Source: Clostridiales bacterium
GTDB taxonomy: Bacteria; Bacillota; Clostridia; UBA1381
Length of the DNA stretch: 11,641 bases
Direction: 5' to 3'
NCBI GenBank assembly: GCA_003453455.1
Contig: DMLG01000105.1
Span: 1-11,641, forward strand
Shown: positions 1 to 8,664 of the stretch, piece by piece
Position numbering within the stretch: the first letter of the stretch is position 1
How the letters are laid out: every line of letters starts with the position of its first letter
Notes under the pieces: model-generated
The model's input: only the letters and a program-made list of their open reading frames with translations
Told to the model about the DNA's origin: nothing
Database searches by the model: none
Program-made: the position numbers and the translations under genes

Positions 1-132
1 ATGGTGGTGATGATGCTCGCCGTCGTCCGAATGATGATGGTGGTGATGGTGATGTTCGCTGTGATGTGATTCTTGCACAGCCACGCTATTTTCTGTATTA
101 TTAGGAGAAGTGTTTTCAGCATCAATACTCAT
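1..132 (-). CDS. Histidine-rich protein of unknown function, N-terminal part only
   Basis: This is a leftward reading frame that opens with ATG at 132 and is still open at the window edge, so only 44 codons are visible. The peptide starts MSIDAENTSPNNTENSVAV, an acidic and polar stretch without a signal peptide. It continues into a run of eight histidines, then SDDGE, then at least five more histidines at the edge. A GAAAGG at 144-149 lies 11 bases before the ATG, a usable but slightly distant Shine-Dalgarno. The start is 23 bases after the addA stop in the same direction, so it is probably the next gene of the addBA operon. His-rich tails occur in metal chaperones and transporters, and I have an impression that some clostridial envelope proteins (LCP/LytR family) also carry them in a cytoplasmic tail. 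The visible part cannot decide, so I assign no function. Confidence 0.7.
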   Translation of the reverse strand, partial: MSIDAENTSPNNTENSVAVQESHHSEHHHHHHHHSDDGEHHHHH

Positions 133-155
133 TTTTCTCACAACCTTTCAAAATA

Positions 156-3100
156 TTACTGACATTGTACCACACTATTGGCAGAAAATAAATAGATATT
201 TTTAGATTTTATGTTTTTTTCTGTCATTTTATGGAGTGCGTATGCATAAAGTTCAAGCTGGCGGTCATATTTTTCGTGAATTTCAGAAATATCCGAAAAG
301 GAGTCGGTCTTATAATCCACAAGAACTATTTCATCGCCCTCGATAAACCAGCAGTCTATAATGCCTTGGAGAATAATCTGTTCATTTTCAGCATTTTTTG
401 CATCAGGGTAGATAAGATTTAGTGGCACTAAAACTTCAAATGGCTGTTCACGGAATACTTTTTCGCTTTCTAAAATTCTTCTGCCTATGTCCGAGCGGTA
501 AAAAGCAAGGATTTTATTGGGATTTACCAATTCCGCTTCTTCTTTTGAAAGCTTTTCCTGTAAAACAAGTTCGGATATGCAGGATTTAACATATTCAAAA
601 TCCATATTTTTCTTAGGAACAAGGCGCTCTAAAACGGTATGTATAACTGTTCCGTAACCTGCTCCGCTTACTTTTCCTTCATTTAAAAAGCCCGGTTTTG
701 TTATGATTTGTGTAGCTTCATTTATTTTCAAATCGGACACCGAAACCTTTGAAGGAAGTAGTGCGGAATCGGCATACGGATAGGTAAATTCGAGCAATTT
801 TGCTGCATTTGGAATTTCTTTACTGTAATTTTCACTGTCCTTTCCTTCACTTTCCGAAACAAGCTTCAAGCTATCAGCCGATATATTTTTTATGGTCCAG
901 TTTTCGGAAAACTTTGCAACGGGGAAAACCAGTTCGCAGAAGTTTTTGGAAGAAAGCACATAGTCAAAGCTGAACTTTCCGCCTTCCAATTTTGCGATTT
1001 TTGGATTTTTTGCACTTGCCACAAAATAAAGCTTTTCCTTTGCACGCGTCATTGCAACATAGAGCTTTCGTATATCCTCGGAGGTCTGTTCAGCCTTAGA
1101 GATTTTGCTGTAAAACTCCCTGAGCGGCGAGATTACAGTATAGTTTTCCTCAAAATTTATGTAATCGAGAGTTATTCCGTAATCCTTGTGCATTATGAAT
1201 TTTGTGCTATCGAGCTTTCTTATAAAGTCTCTTCCTCCGCCTGCTATGAAAACAACGGGAAATTCAAGACCTTTGCTTTTGTGAATGGTCATAATACGCA
1301 CAACATCATGGTTTTCACCGATTAACCTTGCTGAGGTCATGTCTTTTTTGCGCTTTTCTACCCGTTCAATATATTTTATAAAGCCGAAAAGTCCGCGAAA
1401 ACCGTAGGATTCGTACTGTTTGGCACGTTCAAATAAAAGCCGCAGATTTGCCTGCGCCTCGCCGCCTTCGTATAATGCGCCGCAAAAGGCATAGAAGTCT
1501 GTTTCCTCATAAAGTGTCCAAACTAACCTGTCAGACGGCATATAGCGCGCATAGTCACGCCAGCGATTTAGCTTTTTGCAGAAATTTTCCGCCTTTTTCG
1601 CTGTTTTTATATCCTCGCTGTCTGTTAAAAGACCGCTGTTTTTAAGGGCTATGAATTCCTTTAATGCGGAGAAAAATCTGCCTTTTTTACATTTTCGTAT
1701 AGATGCAAGTTCATCATCGGAAAATGCGCAGATAGGGGAGCGGAGTACGCTAATAAGGGGTATATCTGCATACGGATTTGAAATCACCTTGAAAAGTGCG
1801 AGCATAAGGCGTATTTCGTTCCTTTCAAAATATCCGTCCAGCTCTGCAAAACAATCAATTCCGCGTGCATTTAATTCAGCGGTAAATATATCCGCCGATT
1901 TTTTATATGAGGACATCAATATGACTATATCGCGGTTTTTTATATCACGCAGTCCGTATTTGTCCTGTATTTTGAAATGATTTCCTTTTAGGCGCGCAAT
2001 TTCTTCTGCAATAAATCGTGCTTCAAGAGTGATTTCCGATAAATCCTCGTTTTCCTCATCGCTCTGCGAGTCGGAGTCTATAATAACACACTCGCTTTTA
2101 AGGTCAAATCCTGTGTCCTGATATGTGTCATTTCCGACATAAAGGCGCTGGCCTTCGTCATAATCAATTTCGCCTGCATTTTCGGACATAATCGCCGAAA
2201 AAATATCGTTTATGCTATCCAAAACCTCTTTTCGGCTTCGGAAATTCTGTGAAAGTATAATTTTTCGGTCAGTGCTTTTTTTATCAAAAGAGGAGCGGTC
2301 AAGACGCGCCTTAAAGATAGTAGGGTCACTTGAACGGAAACGGTAAATGCTCTGTTTCATATCACCGACGCAGAAAAGATTGCTGCCGTTTGTAACATAG
2401 GAAAATATTGCCTCCTGCAAAAGGCTTGTATCCTGATACTCGTCCATTAAAACTTCCTCATACTGTGCCTTTATTTCGCCTGAAATATCGGGGTTTTGTG
2501 AAAGCAGGGTGTAGGCAAGCTGTTCTATATCTGAAAATTCAAACATATTTTTAGCTGCTTTTTTCTCATAAAATTTTTCTGAAAATCTTTCGGTAATTTT
2601 GTAAAGTGCAGTAGCAGTAGGATAGAGCTTTTCGCGGGAAAGCTGCAAAAATTTTTCCTCATCAATGCATAAAAGTGCTTTTGCCGAGGTAACTGCCCCT
2701 TTTATGCGCTCTCCAAGTGATTTTAAATAATCCTTGTCCACATCGGAAAGGGCATCATTTCTGCGAAGCTGAGGGAGAGTAAATGCTGATAAAGCTTTTG
2801 CCTGATTTTCACCGTCTTTTGCGCAAATTGATTTAAGCTCTGCATAGTATGTATAAAAAACACTGTAATATGCTTTCCATTCATCATATATGGGATTGCC
2901 CTTTTCGGGAGGATTTTGCAAAACCATAGTTTCTGTATCGCCGCCTGAGAATATGAAACCGAGAGCCTCTTCTGACATAGAAAGGGCATAGGATAATTCC
3001 GATTTTCCCATATCCTGCATCTTTTTATACCACGGGGTATTCTTAATTCCGTTTTCAAGTCTTAATGCTTCGGTGTTTTTAAAAAGCCATAAAAATGAAT

Positions 3101-3710
3101 CGGGTATTTTTATAATGAAGTCATAAATCTGCTTTATGAGATTTTGGAGTCCTGTGTCGCTGCGGTTTGACGCATACATAAGCAAAAGGTCTGTAAACTC
3201 CCGGCTGTTTTCCTCATAAAGCTCCGAAAAAAGCTCCTCCATAGCATCGTCTGCCAAAAGCTCTGCCTGAGCCTCATCTGCTACCAAAAAATCGGGAGCT
3301 ATATTAAGTACATTAAAATGCTTGCGGATAAGACGCATACAAAATGCGTCAATAGTAGTTATTTCACTGTCCAAAATCAAAAGCTGCTGCTTTTTGATTA
3401 GCTTTTGCCTTAAAATATCACCGCTTCTTTTTGCATACAAAAGATTTTCGTCGAGCGATTTTTTTATTCGCTCCGCCATTTCGTGTGCTGCGGCATTTGT
3501 AAAGGTGACGACGAGCAGTTTATTTGCATCGATACTTTTTGACAAATCTTCGGGGATGAGTTTTTCTATTATCCTCTGTACCAAAACCGCCGTTTTTCCG
3601 GAGCCTGCCGCCGCACTTACCAAAAGATTACAGCTTTTTCCGTCTTCTCGATATTTTGTAAAAATTGCGTCCTTTTGAGAGGGTGACCATTTTATCTTTT
3701 TTGAATTCAA
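156..3710 (-). CDS. addA: AddA, ATP-dependent helicase/nuclease subunit A
   Basis: AddA is the UvrD/Rep-like (SF1A) motor and one of the two nucleases of AddAB, the Firmicutes counterpart of RecBCD, which resects double-strand breaks for RecA. The TTG start gives 1184 residues, normal for the family. Visible motifs, numbered from that start: Walker A AAAGSGKT (Lys39), Walker B DEYQDT (Asp423-Glu424), motif III GDMKQSIYRFR, motif IV NFRSR, motif V TIHKSKGLEFPVVF and motif VI YVAMTRAKEKLY (about 880-890). The C-terminal RecB-family nuclease shows GTVIH (His1024), Asp1119 in GIIDCW and DYKTD (Asp1132, Lys1134), so both activities look intact. I chose TTG at 3710 because an AGGAGG (3720-3725) sits 9 bases upstream and the peptide then begins at the usual AddA position. 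An in-frame ATG at 3755 would add 15 residues and overlap addB by 44 bases, but lacks a comparable ribosome site. Confidence 0.97.
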   Translation of the reverse strand: MNSKKIKWSPSQKDAIFTKYREDGKSCNLLVSAAAGSGKTAVLVQRIIEKLIPEDLSKSIDANKLLVVTFTNAAAHEMAERIKKSLDENLLYAKRSGDILRQKLIKKQQLLILDSEITTIDAFCMRLIRKHFNVLNIAPDFLVADEAQAELLADDAMEELFSELYEENSREFTDLLLMYASNRSDTGLQNLIKQIYDFIIKIPDSFLWLFKNTEALRLENGIKNTPWYKKMQDMGKSELSYALSMSEEALGFIFSGGDTETMVLQNPPEKGNPIYDEWKAYYSVFYTYYAELKSICAKDGENQAKALSAFTLPQLRRNDALSDVDKDYLKSLGERIKGAVTSAKALLCIDEEKFLQLSREKLYPTATALYKITERFSEKFYEKKAAKNMFEFSDIEQLAYTLLSQNPDISGEIKAQYEEVLMDEYQDTSLLQEAIFSYVTNGSNLFCVGDMKQSIYRFRSSDPTIFKARLDRSSFDKKSTDRKIILSQNFRSRKEVLDSINDIFSAIMSENAGEIDYDEGQRLYVGNDTYQDTGFDLKSECVIIDSDSQSDEENEDLSEITLEARFIAEEIARLKGNHFKIQDKYGLRDIKNRDIVILMSSYKKSADIFTAELNARGIDCFAELDGYFERNEIRLMLALFKVISNPYADIPLISVLRSPICAFSDDELASIRKCKKGRFFSALKEFIALKNSGLLTDSEDIKTAKKAENFCKKLNRWRDYARYMPSDRLVWTLYEETDFYAFCGALYEGGEAQANLRLLFERAKQYESYGFRGLFGFIKYIERVEKRKKDMTSARLIGENHDVVRIMTIHKSKGLEFPVVFIAGGGRDFIRKLDSTKFIMHKDYGITLDYINFEENYTVISPLREFYSKISKAEQTSEDIRKLYVAMTRAKEKLYFVASAKNPKIAKLEGGKFSFDYVLSSKNFCELVFPVAKFSENWTIKNISADSLKLVSESEGKDSENYSKEIPNAAKLLEFTYPYADSALLPSKVSVSDLKINEATQIITKPGFLNEGKVSGAGYGTVIHTVLERLVPKKNMDFEYVKSCISELVLQEKLSKEEAELVNPNKILAFYRSDIGRRILESEKVFREQPFEVLVPLNLIYPDAKNAENEQIILQGIIDCWFIEGDEIVLVDYKTDSFSDISEIHEKYDRQLELYAYALHKMTEKNIKSKNIYLFSANSVVQCQ

Positions 3711-3711
3711 A

Positions 3712-6700
3712 TCAATCAACCTCCTTTTCCATATACTCGAAAGCATTTTCGGCATTTATTGCCATACGGTATCCGTCGTGCTTTTTGTCAAACATACATA
3801 TTTCGCCAAAAGGACAGTAATCGCAAGGCGTCATACTGCCTTGGCAGTAAGGCTTAATGCTGATATTTCCTGATTTTATTTCCTTATCGGCAAAAACCGC
3901 CGATTTTTTTATATATTTTTTCATTATTTCAAATTCACGGCGTGAGGCAACAGGCGAATTCTTGTAGAGATTTCCGTCTTTGGTTATTTTTATATTCAAA
4001 AATTCGCTTTTTTGGGACTCGTTAAGGGAGGCATCCATAGAATAAAGGGATTCTGCCGATAATTTACCGTCCTCTTCATCTAAAATGAACAACCCGTCCA
4101 TTTTCTGCGTCTTTTTTGGAACACCTTTTGCAATTTCTTCTTGATTTAAGGTGATGTTTATATTGTCTGCGTCAGATGCCTTACTGTATAAAACGGCGCT
4201 GATTTGGGGATTTAAAGTTTCATTTTCTGTTAAAAGTCCGCTTTTTGCCAAATCCTCAGCGGCTATGGCATACATAACAAGCTGCATATCGACTTTGTCG
4301 CATATGGCGCTAACCGAAAAATCCTTTTTTCCTGATTTGTAGTCAACAATGCGGATATTCAGCCTGTTTTCCGCAAGCTGCTCCATAATATCTATTCGGT
4401 CAATTTTTCCTGTGAGGGTGATTTTATCGCCCTTCCAGTCGATTACCGTTTCAAATTCCTTTTCATAACAAATGGCGGCGTATTCGCCCATCGAAAGGCT
4501 TTGCCGTATCGCACGCACAGAATTTTCAAGGGTTATTTCACAGCGCAAAAGAAGATAACTGAGCCTTTCTGTATCACTTTTTGCATTTTTTAAGACTTTT
4601 TCCGATATCTTCTCCATTACTGAGTGAATGAGCTGTTTTGCCTCAATGTCGGTAAGGTCTGTCCAGCGCCTGTGAATTTCTGCAAGTGTCGTGGCGCCAT
4701 CCTCGACCGCATGACAAAATTCGTATATCGCAACATGAATAAGACTTCCGATATGCGAAGCCTGTATTTTATTCTCTTTTTGCTCGGTAAGTCGAAGTCC
4801 GCGCTCCAAGTAGTAGGAAAACGGGCATTTCTCGTATTTTTCGAGTGCTGTTATGCTGTACTTTTTGTTCTTTCCGTAAAGAAGCTCCGCTTTTTTTCTT
4901 GAAAGAGCGGGCTGCAATTTTTTATATGATGCCGCCGCTTTTAAAATATCAAGTTTTTCGCAGTATTCGGGATTTTTTGCATACCACTCATAAACGGTAT
5001 GCCAAAGCTTTTCGGGTTTTTCCTTATAATACTCCGAAAGTTTTCTAAGCATATAGTAAAATCCGCGCTTTGGAGAAGATAAAAGCTCGCAGGCATCGGG
5101 AGGGGTGATAATATTTTCTTCAATTTTCAGGTCAAACATTTCCGCTATTTCCGATACAAAATGTGCAGGATTTACTGCATTTCCCTCATGGTCGGAGGAG
5201 GGGAAGCTGATGAAAAGCTTCTCAGTTGCAGTTGTAAAGGTGCGATAAAATTTGAAATTTTCAAGCATAACTCTGCCCCTATTATCGGGTGCAAGTTCTT
5301 TATCATGCTTTTTTAATGCGGAGGATATTTGCGCCCTGTCAAAATCCGAAAGGATATTTCCGCCATCAGATACTTTTGGAAAAAGCCCGTCAAGAGCGCC
5401 GATTATGAACAGTGCCTTAACACGAGATGGTGAATTTCGCGTAACCGTACCCAAAGATACACGGTCAAGTCCTGATGGAATTATGGCAATTTCACATTTT
5501 GCAAGACCGCATAAAAACCGGTTGGCAAATTCTTCGCGGCTTATAGCTCCTTCTTTTGAAACTGCCACAAGCTGGTCGAGAGTTTCTATGACAAAATTCC
5601 AGACTTGCTTGAATTGTTCAGCCTCATTCCGTTTCCCTAATGCGTCAAATGCGGCACATTCTGCCATAAGTCCGTCATACAAATTTATGTCGCACATAAA
5701 TCCATAAACTGCTTCTGCAATAGCTCGTGCTGTCCGCCCTTTATTTTCAAGAAAATGTAAAAATGGCGAGATGATTATAATGCGCAGCTCATTTAGCCTG
5801 TCAAGGTCAAATTCCTCCTGCATACGGTTTTCGGTTACCTCATCAAAAGCAGTTCCGCCTGCATAAACCCATTCGGAGAACCATGCCTTTTTTCCTTTTA
5901 TGCCGTAGGTAAGCACATAGTTTTCCAAAAGGTCGATATCCTCCTGTGAAATGGCAGATATTGTGTCACCGTCTTTGATGTAGATATATCCTGTGCGCAA
6001 ATAATCAAAGACTGCCTGATAGCTCCAATTTTCCTTTAATATGTCAAACAGGGCAAGTACTGTTTTTGCAACAGGATGCATAGATACAGAAAGTTTTTCG
6101 TCTGTAAAAAAGGGAATATTGAAGTCGGAAAAAACAGAAGTTAAAATATGCAAATACTGTTTGATATCTCCGCAAATAATTCCTATATCACGAAATCTAA
6201 GCCCTGTATCGCGTACAAGAGATATGATTTTTGCCGCCGTATGCTCAGCTTCCGAATACATATCAAGTGAATTGAAAATTGAAATATTTTTGCTTTTTCC
6301 GCTAAATGACGGTTTCTCATCCCAGTTTTTTACAAGATGGCGAATGTCCTTTGCCTTTATGTAGTCGCAGTCGCCCGGAAGACTCAAAGTATTGTAAGGC
6401 ACTCCGATTTTCTCGCAAATGGAAATAAGTCTGTTTTTTGTTTTTATAACAGGTTTAAATAAGTCATAAGAAAGCGCATTATCTATGCAAAGCGTCATAA
6501 AAACGCCCTTTGAACGCTTTAAAAATGCCTCTATAACTTTAAAATGCGTAGGCATAAAATCGCTGTAATCATCTATGTAAAAGAAGGTATTGCTGAAAAG
6601 ATCCGAATTTTCGGCAATATCAGCAAATATACCCATTTCGTCGTCACTATCGGAAAAACCGTTTGAAATACTTTCCGAATAACTTTTGTAAATTTCATTT

Positions 6701-7149
6701 ATTGAAGAAAGTTTTTTTGAGGTGTGTGCATTTTCTATATGCAGTCCCTCAAAATCCTCAGGGGAAATCCCATAGCGTTTGAGTTCGGAAAACAAATCGG
6801 AAAGCTCATCTATAAAACCTGTACGGCTTGAAGACCGGTAGAAAACATTGTTTTCCTGTGCCTCTCTTGCCGCCTTTTGTATCAGCATCATTTTACCGCT
6901 CGGCAAAAGGCGGTTGTTCTGGGGAACATATCGTTTCAAAAGGCGTGAGAAGGTAAGTACCTCCATACGGTTTATGCCAAGTCCGCCAAGCGATGATAAA
7001 AGCGTTTTCTCCGCTGCAAAGGAAAATTGTTCGGGAACAATCAAAATTGCGCGAAAGTCAGGGTTTTCGGCAAGATTTTTCGTCATCTGCTCATAGAGAC
7101 GAGCGCTCTTTCCGCTTCCTGCACCGCCTGTTATAATTGTCATTGGCAT
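3712..7149 (-). CDS. addB: AddB, helicase-like/nuclease subunit B with Fe-S cluster
   Basis: AddB is the partner subunit of AddA. In the family its helicase-like half is motor-inactive and recognises Chi, and its C-terminal RecB-type nuclease cuts one strand. The 1145-residue length is typical. At the N-terminus TIITGGAGSGKS is a Walker A (residues 5-15). The nuclease domain contains GSLIHVAIYEF and VDYKSG (Asp936, Lys938). The four cysteines that hold the [4Fe-4S] cluster in B. subtilis AddB are all present: Cys775 in EKCPFSYYL, then Cys1109, Cys1112 and Cys1118 in the C-x2-C-x5-C pattern of PCDYCPFGEIC. The ATG at 7149 has GAGGGGGG a few bases upstream; a second ATG two codons later is a minor alternative. 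The gene ends one base before the proposed addA start, and the two proteins form an obligate complex. Confidence 0.97.
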   Translation of the reverse strand: MPMTIITGGAGSGKSARLYEQMTKNLAENPDFRAILIVPEQFSFAAEKTLLSSLGGLGINRMEVLTFSRLLKRYVPQNNRLLPSGKMMLIQKAAREAQENNVFYRSSSRTGFIDELSDLFSELKRYGISPEDFEGLHIENAHTSKKLSSINEIYKSYSESISNGFSDSDDEMGIFADIAENSDLFSNTFFYIDDYSDFMPTHFKVIEAFLKRSKGVFMTLCIDNALSYDLFKPVIKTKNRLISICEKIGVPYNTLSLPGDCDYIKAKDIRHLVKNWDEKPSFSGKSKNISIFNSLDMYSEAEHTAAKIISLVRDTGLRFRDIGIICGDIKQYLHILTSVFSDFNIPFFTDEKLSVSMHPVAKTVLALFDILKENWSYQAVFDYLRTGYIYIKDGDTISAISQEDIDLLENYVLTYGIKGKKAWFSEWVYAGGTAFDEVTENRMQEEFDLDRLNELRIIIISPFLHFLENKGRTARAIAEAVYGFMCDINLYDGLMAECAAFDALGKRNEAEQFKQVWNFVIETLDQLVAVSKEGAISREEFANRFLCGLAKCEIAIIPSGLDRVSLGTVTRNSPSRVKALFIIGALDGLFPKVSDGGNILSDFDRAQISSALKKHDKELAPDNRGRVMLENFKFYRTFTTATEKLFISFPSSDHEGNAVNPAHFVSEIAEMFDLKIEENIITPPDACELLSSPKRGFYYMLRKLSEYYKEKPEKLWHTVYEWYAKNPEYCEKLDILKAAASYKKLQPALSRKKAELLYGKNKKYSITALEKYEKCPFSYYLERGLRLTEQKENKIQASHIGSLIHVAIYEFCHAVEDGATTLAEIHRRWTDLTDIEAKQLIHSVMEKISEKVLKNAKSDTERLSYLLLRCEITLENSVRAIRQSLSMGEYAAICYEKEFETVIDWKGDKITLTGKIDRIDIMEQLAENRLNIRIVDYKSGKKDFSVSAICDKVDMQLVMYAIAAEDLAKSGLLTENETLNPQISAVLYSKASDADNINITLNQEEIAKGVPKKTQKMDGLFILDEEDGKLSAESLYSMDASLNESQKSEFLNIKITKDGNLYKNSPVASRREFEIMKKYIKKSAVFADKEIKSGNISIKPYCQGSMTPCDYCPFGEICMFDKKHDGYRMAINAENAFEYMEKEVD
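3720..3725 (-). promoter_or_regulatory. Shine-Dalgarno of addA, inside the addB 3' end
   Basis: The minus strand reads AGGAGG here, followed by nine bases and then TTG at 3710-3708. The addB TGA (3714-3712) falls within that spacer, and one base separates the TGA from the TTG. This supports the TTG start over the upstream ATG at 3755. It also suggests translational coupling, since ribosomes finishing addB end on the addA initiation site. Confidence 0.75.
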
Positions 7150-7183
7150 AAAAAATCCCCCCTCATTTTTGTTTTACTTCCTA

Positions 7184-7194
7184 ATTATAGCACA
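7184..7194 (-). promoter_or_regulatory. Extended -10 promoter for the addBA operon
   Basis: Read on the minus strand, the murA-addB gap contains TGTGCTATAAT: a perfect TATAAT (7184-7189) preceded by the TGTGN extension typical of Gram-positive extended -10 promoters. The best -35 at a 17-base spacer (7207-7212, TTTTAT) is poor, which fits dependence on the extended -10. Initiation near 7177 would give a leader of about 28 bases containing the GAGGGGGG ribosome site. No terminator is visible between murA and addB, so read-through from murA is also possible. Confidence 0.65.
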
Positions 7195-7215
7195 TAAGAT
7201 GTACAAATAAAAGTA

Positions 7216-8463
7216 CTATTCCAAAAAAATATTTGCGCCTATCGAGCGGAGCTTTCCGCAAAAGTTTTCATAACCGCGCTTAATATGCTTTGCACCCTCA
7301 ATATGCGTTTCGCCATCGGCACAAAGTCCTGCTAAAACCAGCGATGCTCCTCCACGCAAATCCATTGCACATACCTTTGCGCCGCTCAAATGCTTATTTC
7401 CCTCAATAAATGAACTTCTTCCGTCAATTCTGATATTTGCGCCCATACGGTTAAGCTCTCCGGTATGGAGAAATCTGTTTTCAAACACCGTTTCAATGAT
7501 AATGCCATTTCCTTGCGTTTCGCAAAGAAGCGCACAGAATTGTGCTTGCATATCGGTAGGAAAGCCGGGAAATGGAAGTGTTTTAATATTTGCAGAACTT
7601 AGCTTTTTAGATGCGTCGATATTGATATAGTTCCTATGCTCGTCAATATGTGCGCCCATTTCGGTAAGCTTTGCGGTGACAGGCTTTAAATGCACGGGAT
7701 TTACATTCTCAATTCTTCCTCGTCCTCCTGTTATGGCAAAGGCGCTCATAAAAGTTCCCGCTTCTATTCTGTCGGAAATAACGCGGTATGTCACCGGTTC
7801 GAGCTGTTTTACACCTAAAATTTTGATAGTGCCGCTGCCTGCTCCGTGAATTTTTGCTCCTTGCTTAATTAAAAAATTTGCAAGGTCGGTTATCTCAGGC
7901 TCAGCTGCGGCGTTTTCTATTGTTGTTTCACCTTCTGCCAAAACTGCTGCCATAATGAGATTTTCAGTAGCGCCTACACTTGGAAAATCCAGATAAATTT
8001 TTGCGCCCTTTAATTTTTTGCAGTACAAATCAACATATCCGTGTCCGTATTCAATTTCCGCACCCATAGCCGCAAATCCTTTTAAATGTAAGTCAATCGG
8101 ACGATTTCCGATAGGACAGCCGCCGGGCATAGAAATTCTTGCTCTCCCCATGCGTGAAAGTATTGGAGCAGCAAGGAAAAAAGAACCGCGAAAAGCACTC
8201 ATAAGCTCGTAGGAAGCCGAGTACTCGCAGCAGTTTGTAAAATCTATTTCGGCAGTATTTACGCAAATGCTGCACTTAGCACCCAAATCCGTAAGAATTT
8301 GGAGCATATTTTCGGTGTCGGTAAGGCGAGGAATGTTTTCTATAATATTTTTGCCCTTGGTAAGGATTGTTGCTGCAAGAATTGGAAGTGATGCGTTTTT
8401 AGAACCCGAACATATTATATTTCCGCACAAAGGAGGCGATTTTTTTATAACAATTTCAGACAT
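7216..8463 (-). CDS. murA: MurA, UDP-N-acetylglucosamine 1-carboxyvinyltransferase
   Basis: MurA transfers enolpyruvate from phosphoenolpyruvate to UDP-GlcNAc, the first committed step of peptidoglycan synthesis, in the cytoplasm. The 415-residue length is usual for the family. Diagnostic features: SGSKNASLP near the N-terminus (Lys22 and Asn23 at the same positions as in E. coli MurA); the mobile loop PGGCPIGNRPIDLHL with catalytic Cys116, the fosfomycin target; FPTDMQAQ with the catalytic-base Asp304; ENRFLHTGELNRMGA; and a C-terminal DLRGGASLVLAGL holding the conserved arginine. Cys rather than Asp in the loop predicts fosfomycin sensitivity at the target level. The ATG at 8463 has GAAAGGAG six bases upstream. 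The gene is divergent from rpmG. Many Firmicutes carry two paralogues (MurA1/MurA2, also called MurAB/MurZ), and one locus cannot tell which this is. Confidence 0.96.
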   Translation of the reverse strand: MSEIVIKKSPPLCGNIICSGSKNASLPILAATILTKGKNIIENIPRLTDTENMLQILTDLGAKCSICVNTAEIDFTNCCEYSASYELMSAFRGSFFLAAPILSRMGRARISMPGGCPIGNRPIDLHLKGFAAMGAEIEYGHGYVDLYCKKLKGAKIYLDFPSVGATENLIMAAVLAEGETTIENAAAEPEITDLANFLIKQGAKIHGAGSGTIKILGVKQLEPVTYRVISDRIEAGTFMSAFAITGGRGRIENVNPVHLKPVTAKLTEMGAHIDEHRNYINIDASKKLSSANIKTLPFPGFPTDMQAQFCALLCETQGNGIIIETVFENRFLHTGELNRMGANIRIDGRSSFIEGNKHLSGAKVCAMDLRGGASLVLAGLCADGETHIEGAKHIKRGYENFCGKLRSIGANIFLE

Positions 8464-8528
8464 TACAAACTCCTTTCAAAAATAAAAATTATCTCTTTTT
8501 TATTATGTTCAAAAATTTTTTTTTTAAA

Positions 8529-8561
8529 ATTGTCAATAAAATTTAAAAAAAGCTTGACAAT
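8529..8561. repeat. 8-bp inverted repeat in the murA/rpmG divergent region
   Basis: ATTGTCAA (8529-8536) and TTGACAAT (8554-8561) are exact reverse complements separated by 17 A/T-rich bases. The right arm contains the rpmG -35 TTGACA, and the left arm contains TTGACA on the minus strand, pointing at murA. The left copy has no good -10 at 16-18 bases; the nearest candidate, CATAAT at 8502-8507, is 23 bases away. The arms could be back-to-back -35 boxes or a repressor operator. I did not identify a confident murA promoter. Confidence 0.5.
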
Positions 8562-8582
8562 GGAAAATATTGATGATATAAT
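8554..8582 (+). promoter_or_regulatory. Consensus sigma-A promoter for rpmG-secE-nusG
   Basis: TTGACA (8554-8559), a 17-base spacer and TATAAT (8577-8582) match the housekeeping consensus at every position, with an extended -10 TG at 8574-8575. Initiation is expected near 8589-8590, giving a leader of about 75 bases before the rpmG ATG. Such strength fits translation-machinery genes. No other strong promoter is visible before rplK, so rplK-rplA may also depend on it. Confidence 0.9.
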
Positions 8583-8595
8583 CAAAAAGCTATGC

Positions 8596-8630
8596 GGCAG
8601 GTTCTTTTTTTTTGCATACAAAAAACTGCC
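8596..8630 (+). other. Hairpin in the rpmG 5' leader
   Basis: GGCAG (8596-8600) pairs with CTGCC (8626-8630). Inside it a T-rich stretch (8602-8612, interrupted by one C) can pair with AAAAAA (8620-8625), closing on a loop around TGCAT. It lies just downstream of the predicted transcription start and about 23 bases before the GGAGGTG ribosome site. No T-tract follows, so it is not an intrinsic terminator. It may stabilise the 5' end or be a regulatory leader; I know of no matching family. Confidence 0.4.
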
Positions 8631-8664
8631 CTAATACTATGATTTCTCATACGGAGGTGTAACC

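Noticed and set aside
1..60. ATG/GTG-rich repeat at the left edge as a microsatellite or CRISPR-like repeat
   Set aside because: It is the complement of His codons (CAT/CAC) in an open frame with a start and ribosome site, so codon repetition explains it.
5252..5707. A 151-codon open frame on the plus strand inside addB, and similar ones at 1576-1980 and 3322-3678
   Set aside because: They lie antisense within well-supported addB and addA coding sequence, show no recognisable family, and look like shadow frames of the genes on the other strand.
7201..7216. GTAC ... GTAC short palindrome between murA and addB as a terminator or operator
   Set aside because: Only four bases per arm, A/T-rich between, and no T-tract. 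This is expected by chance.
8488..8536. A murA promoter on the minus strand using TTGACA at 8531-8536
   Set aside because: No acceptable -10 lies at 16-18 bases. CATAAT (8502-8507) is 23 bases away, and GATAAT (8488-8493) lacks a -35. Not called as a promoter.
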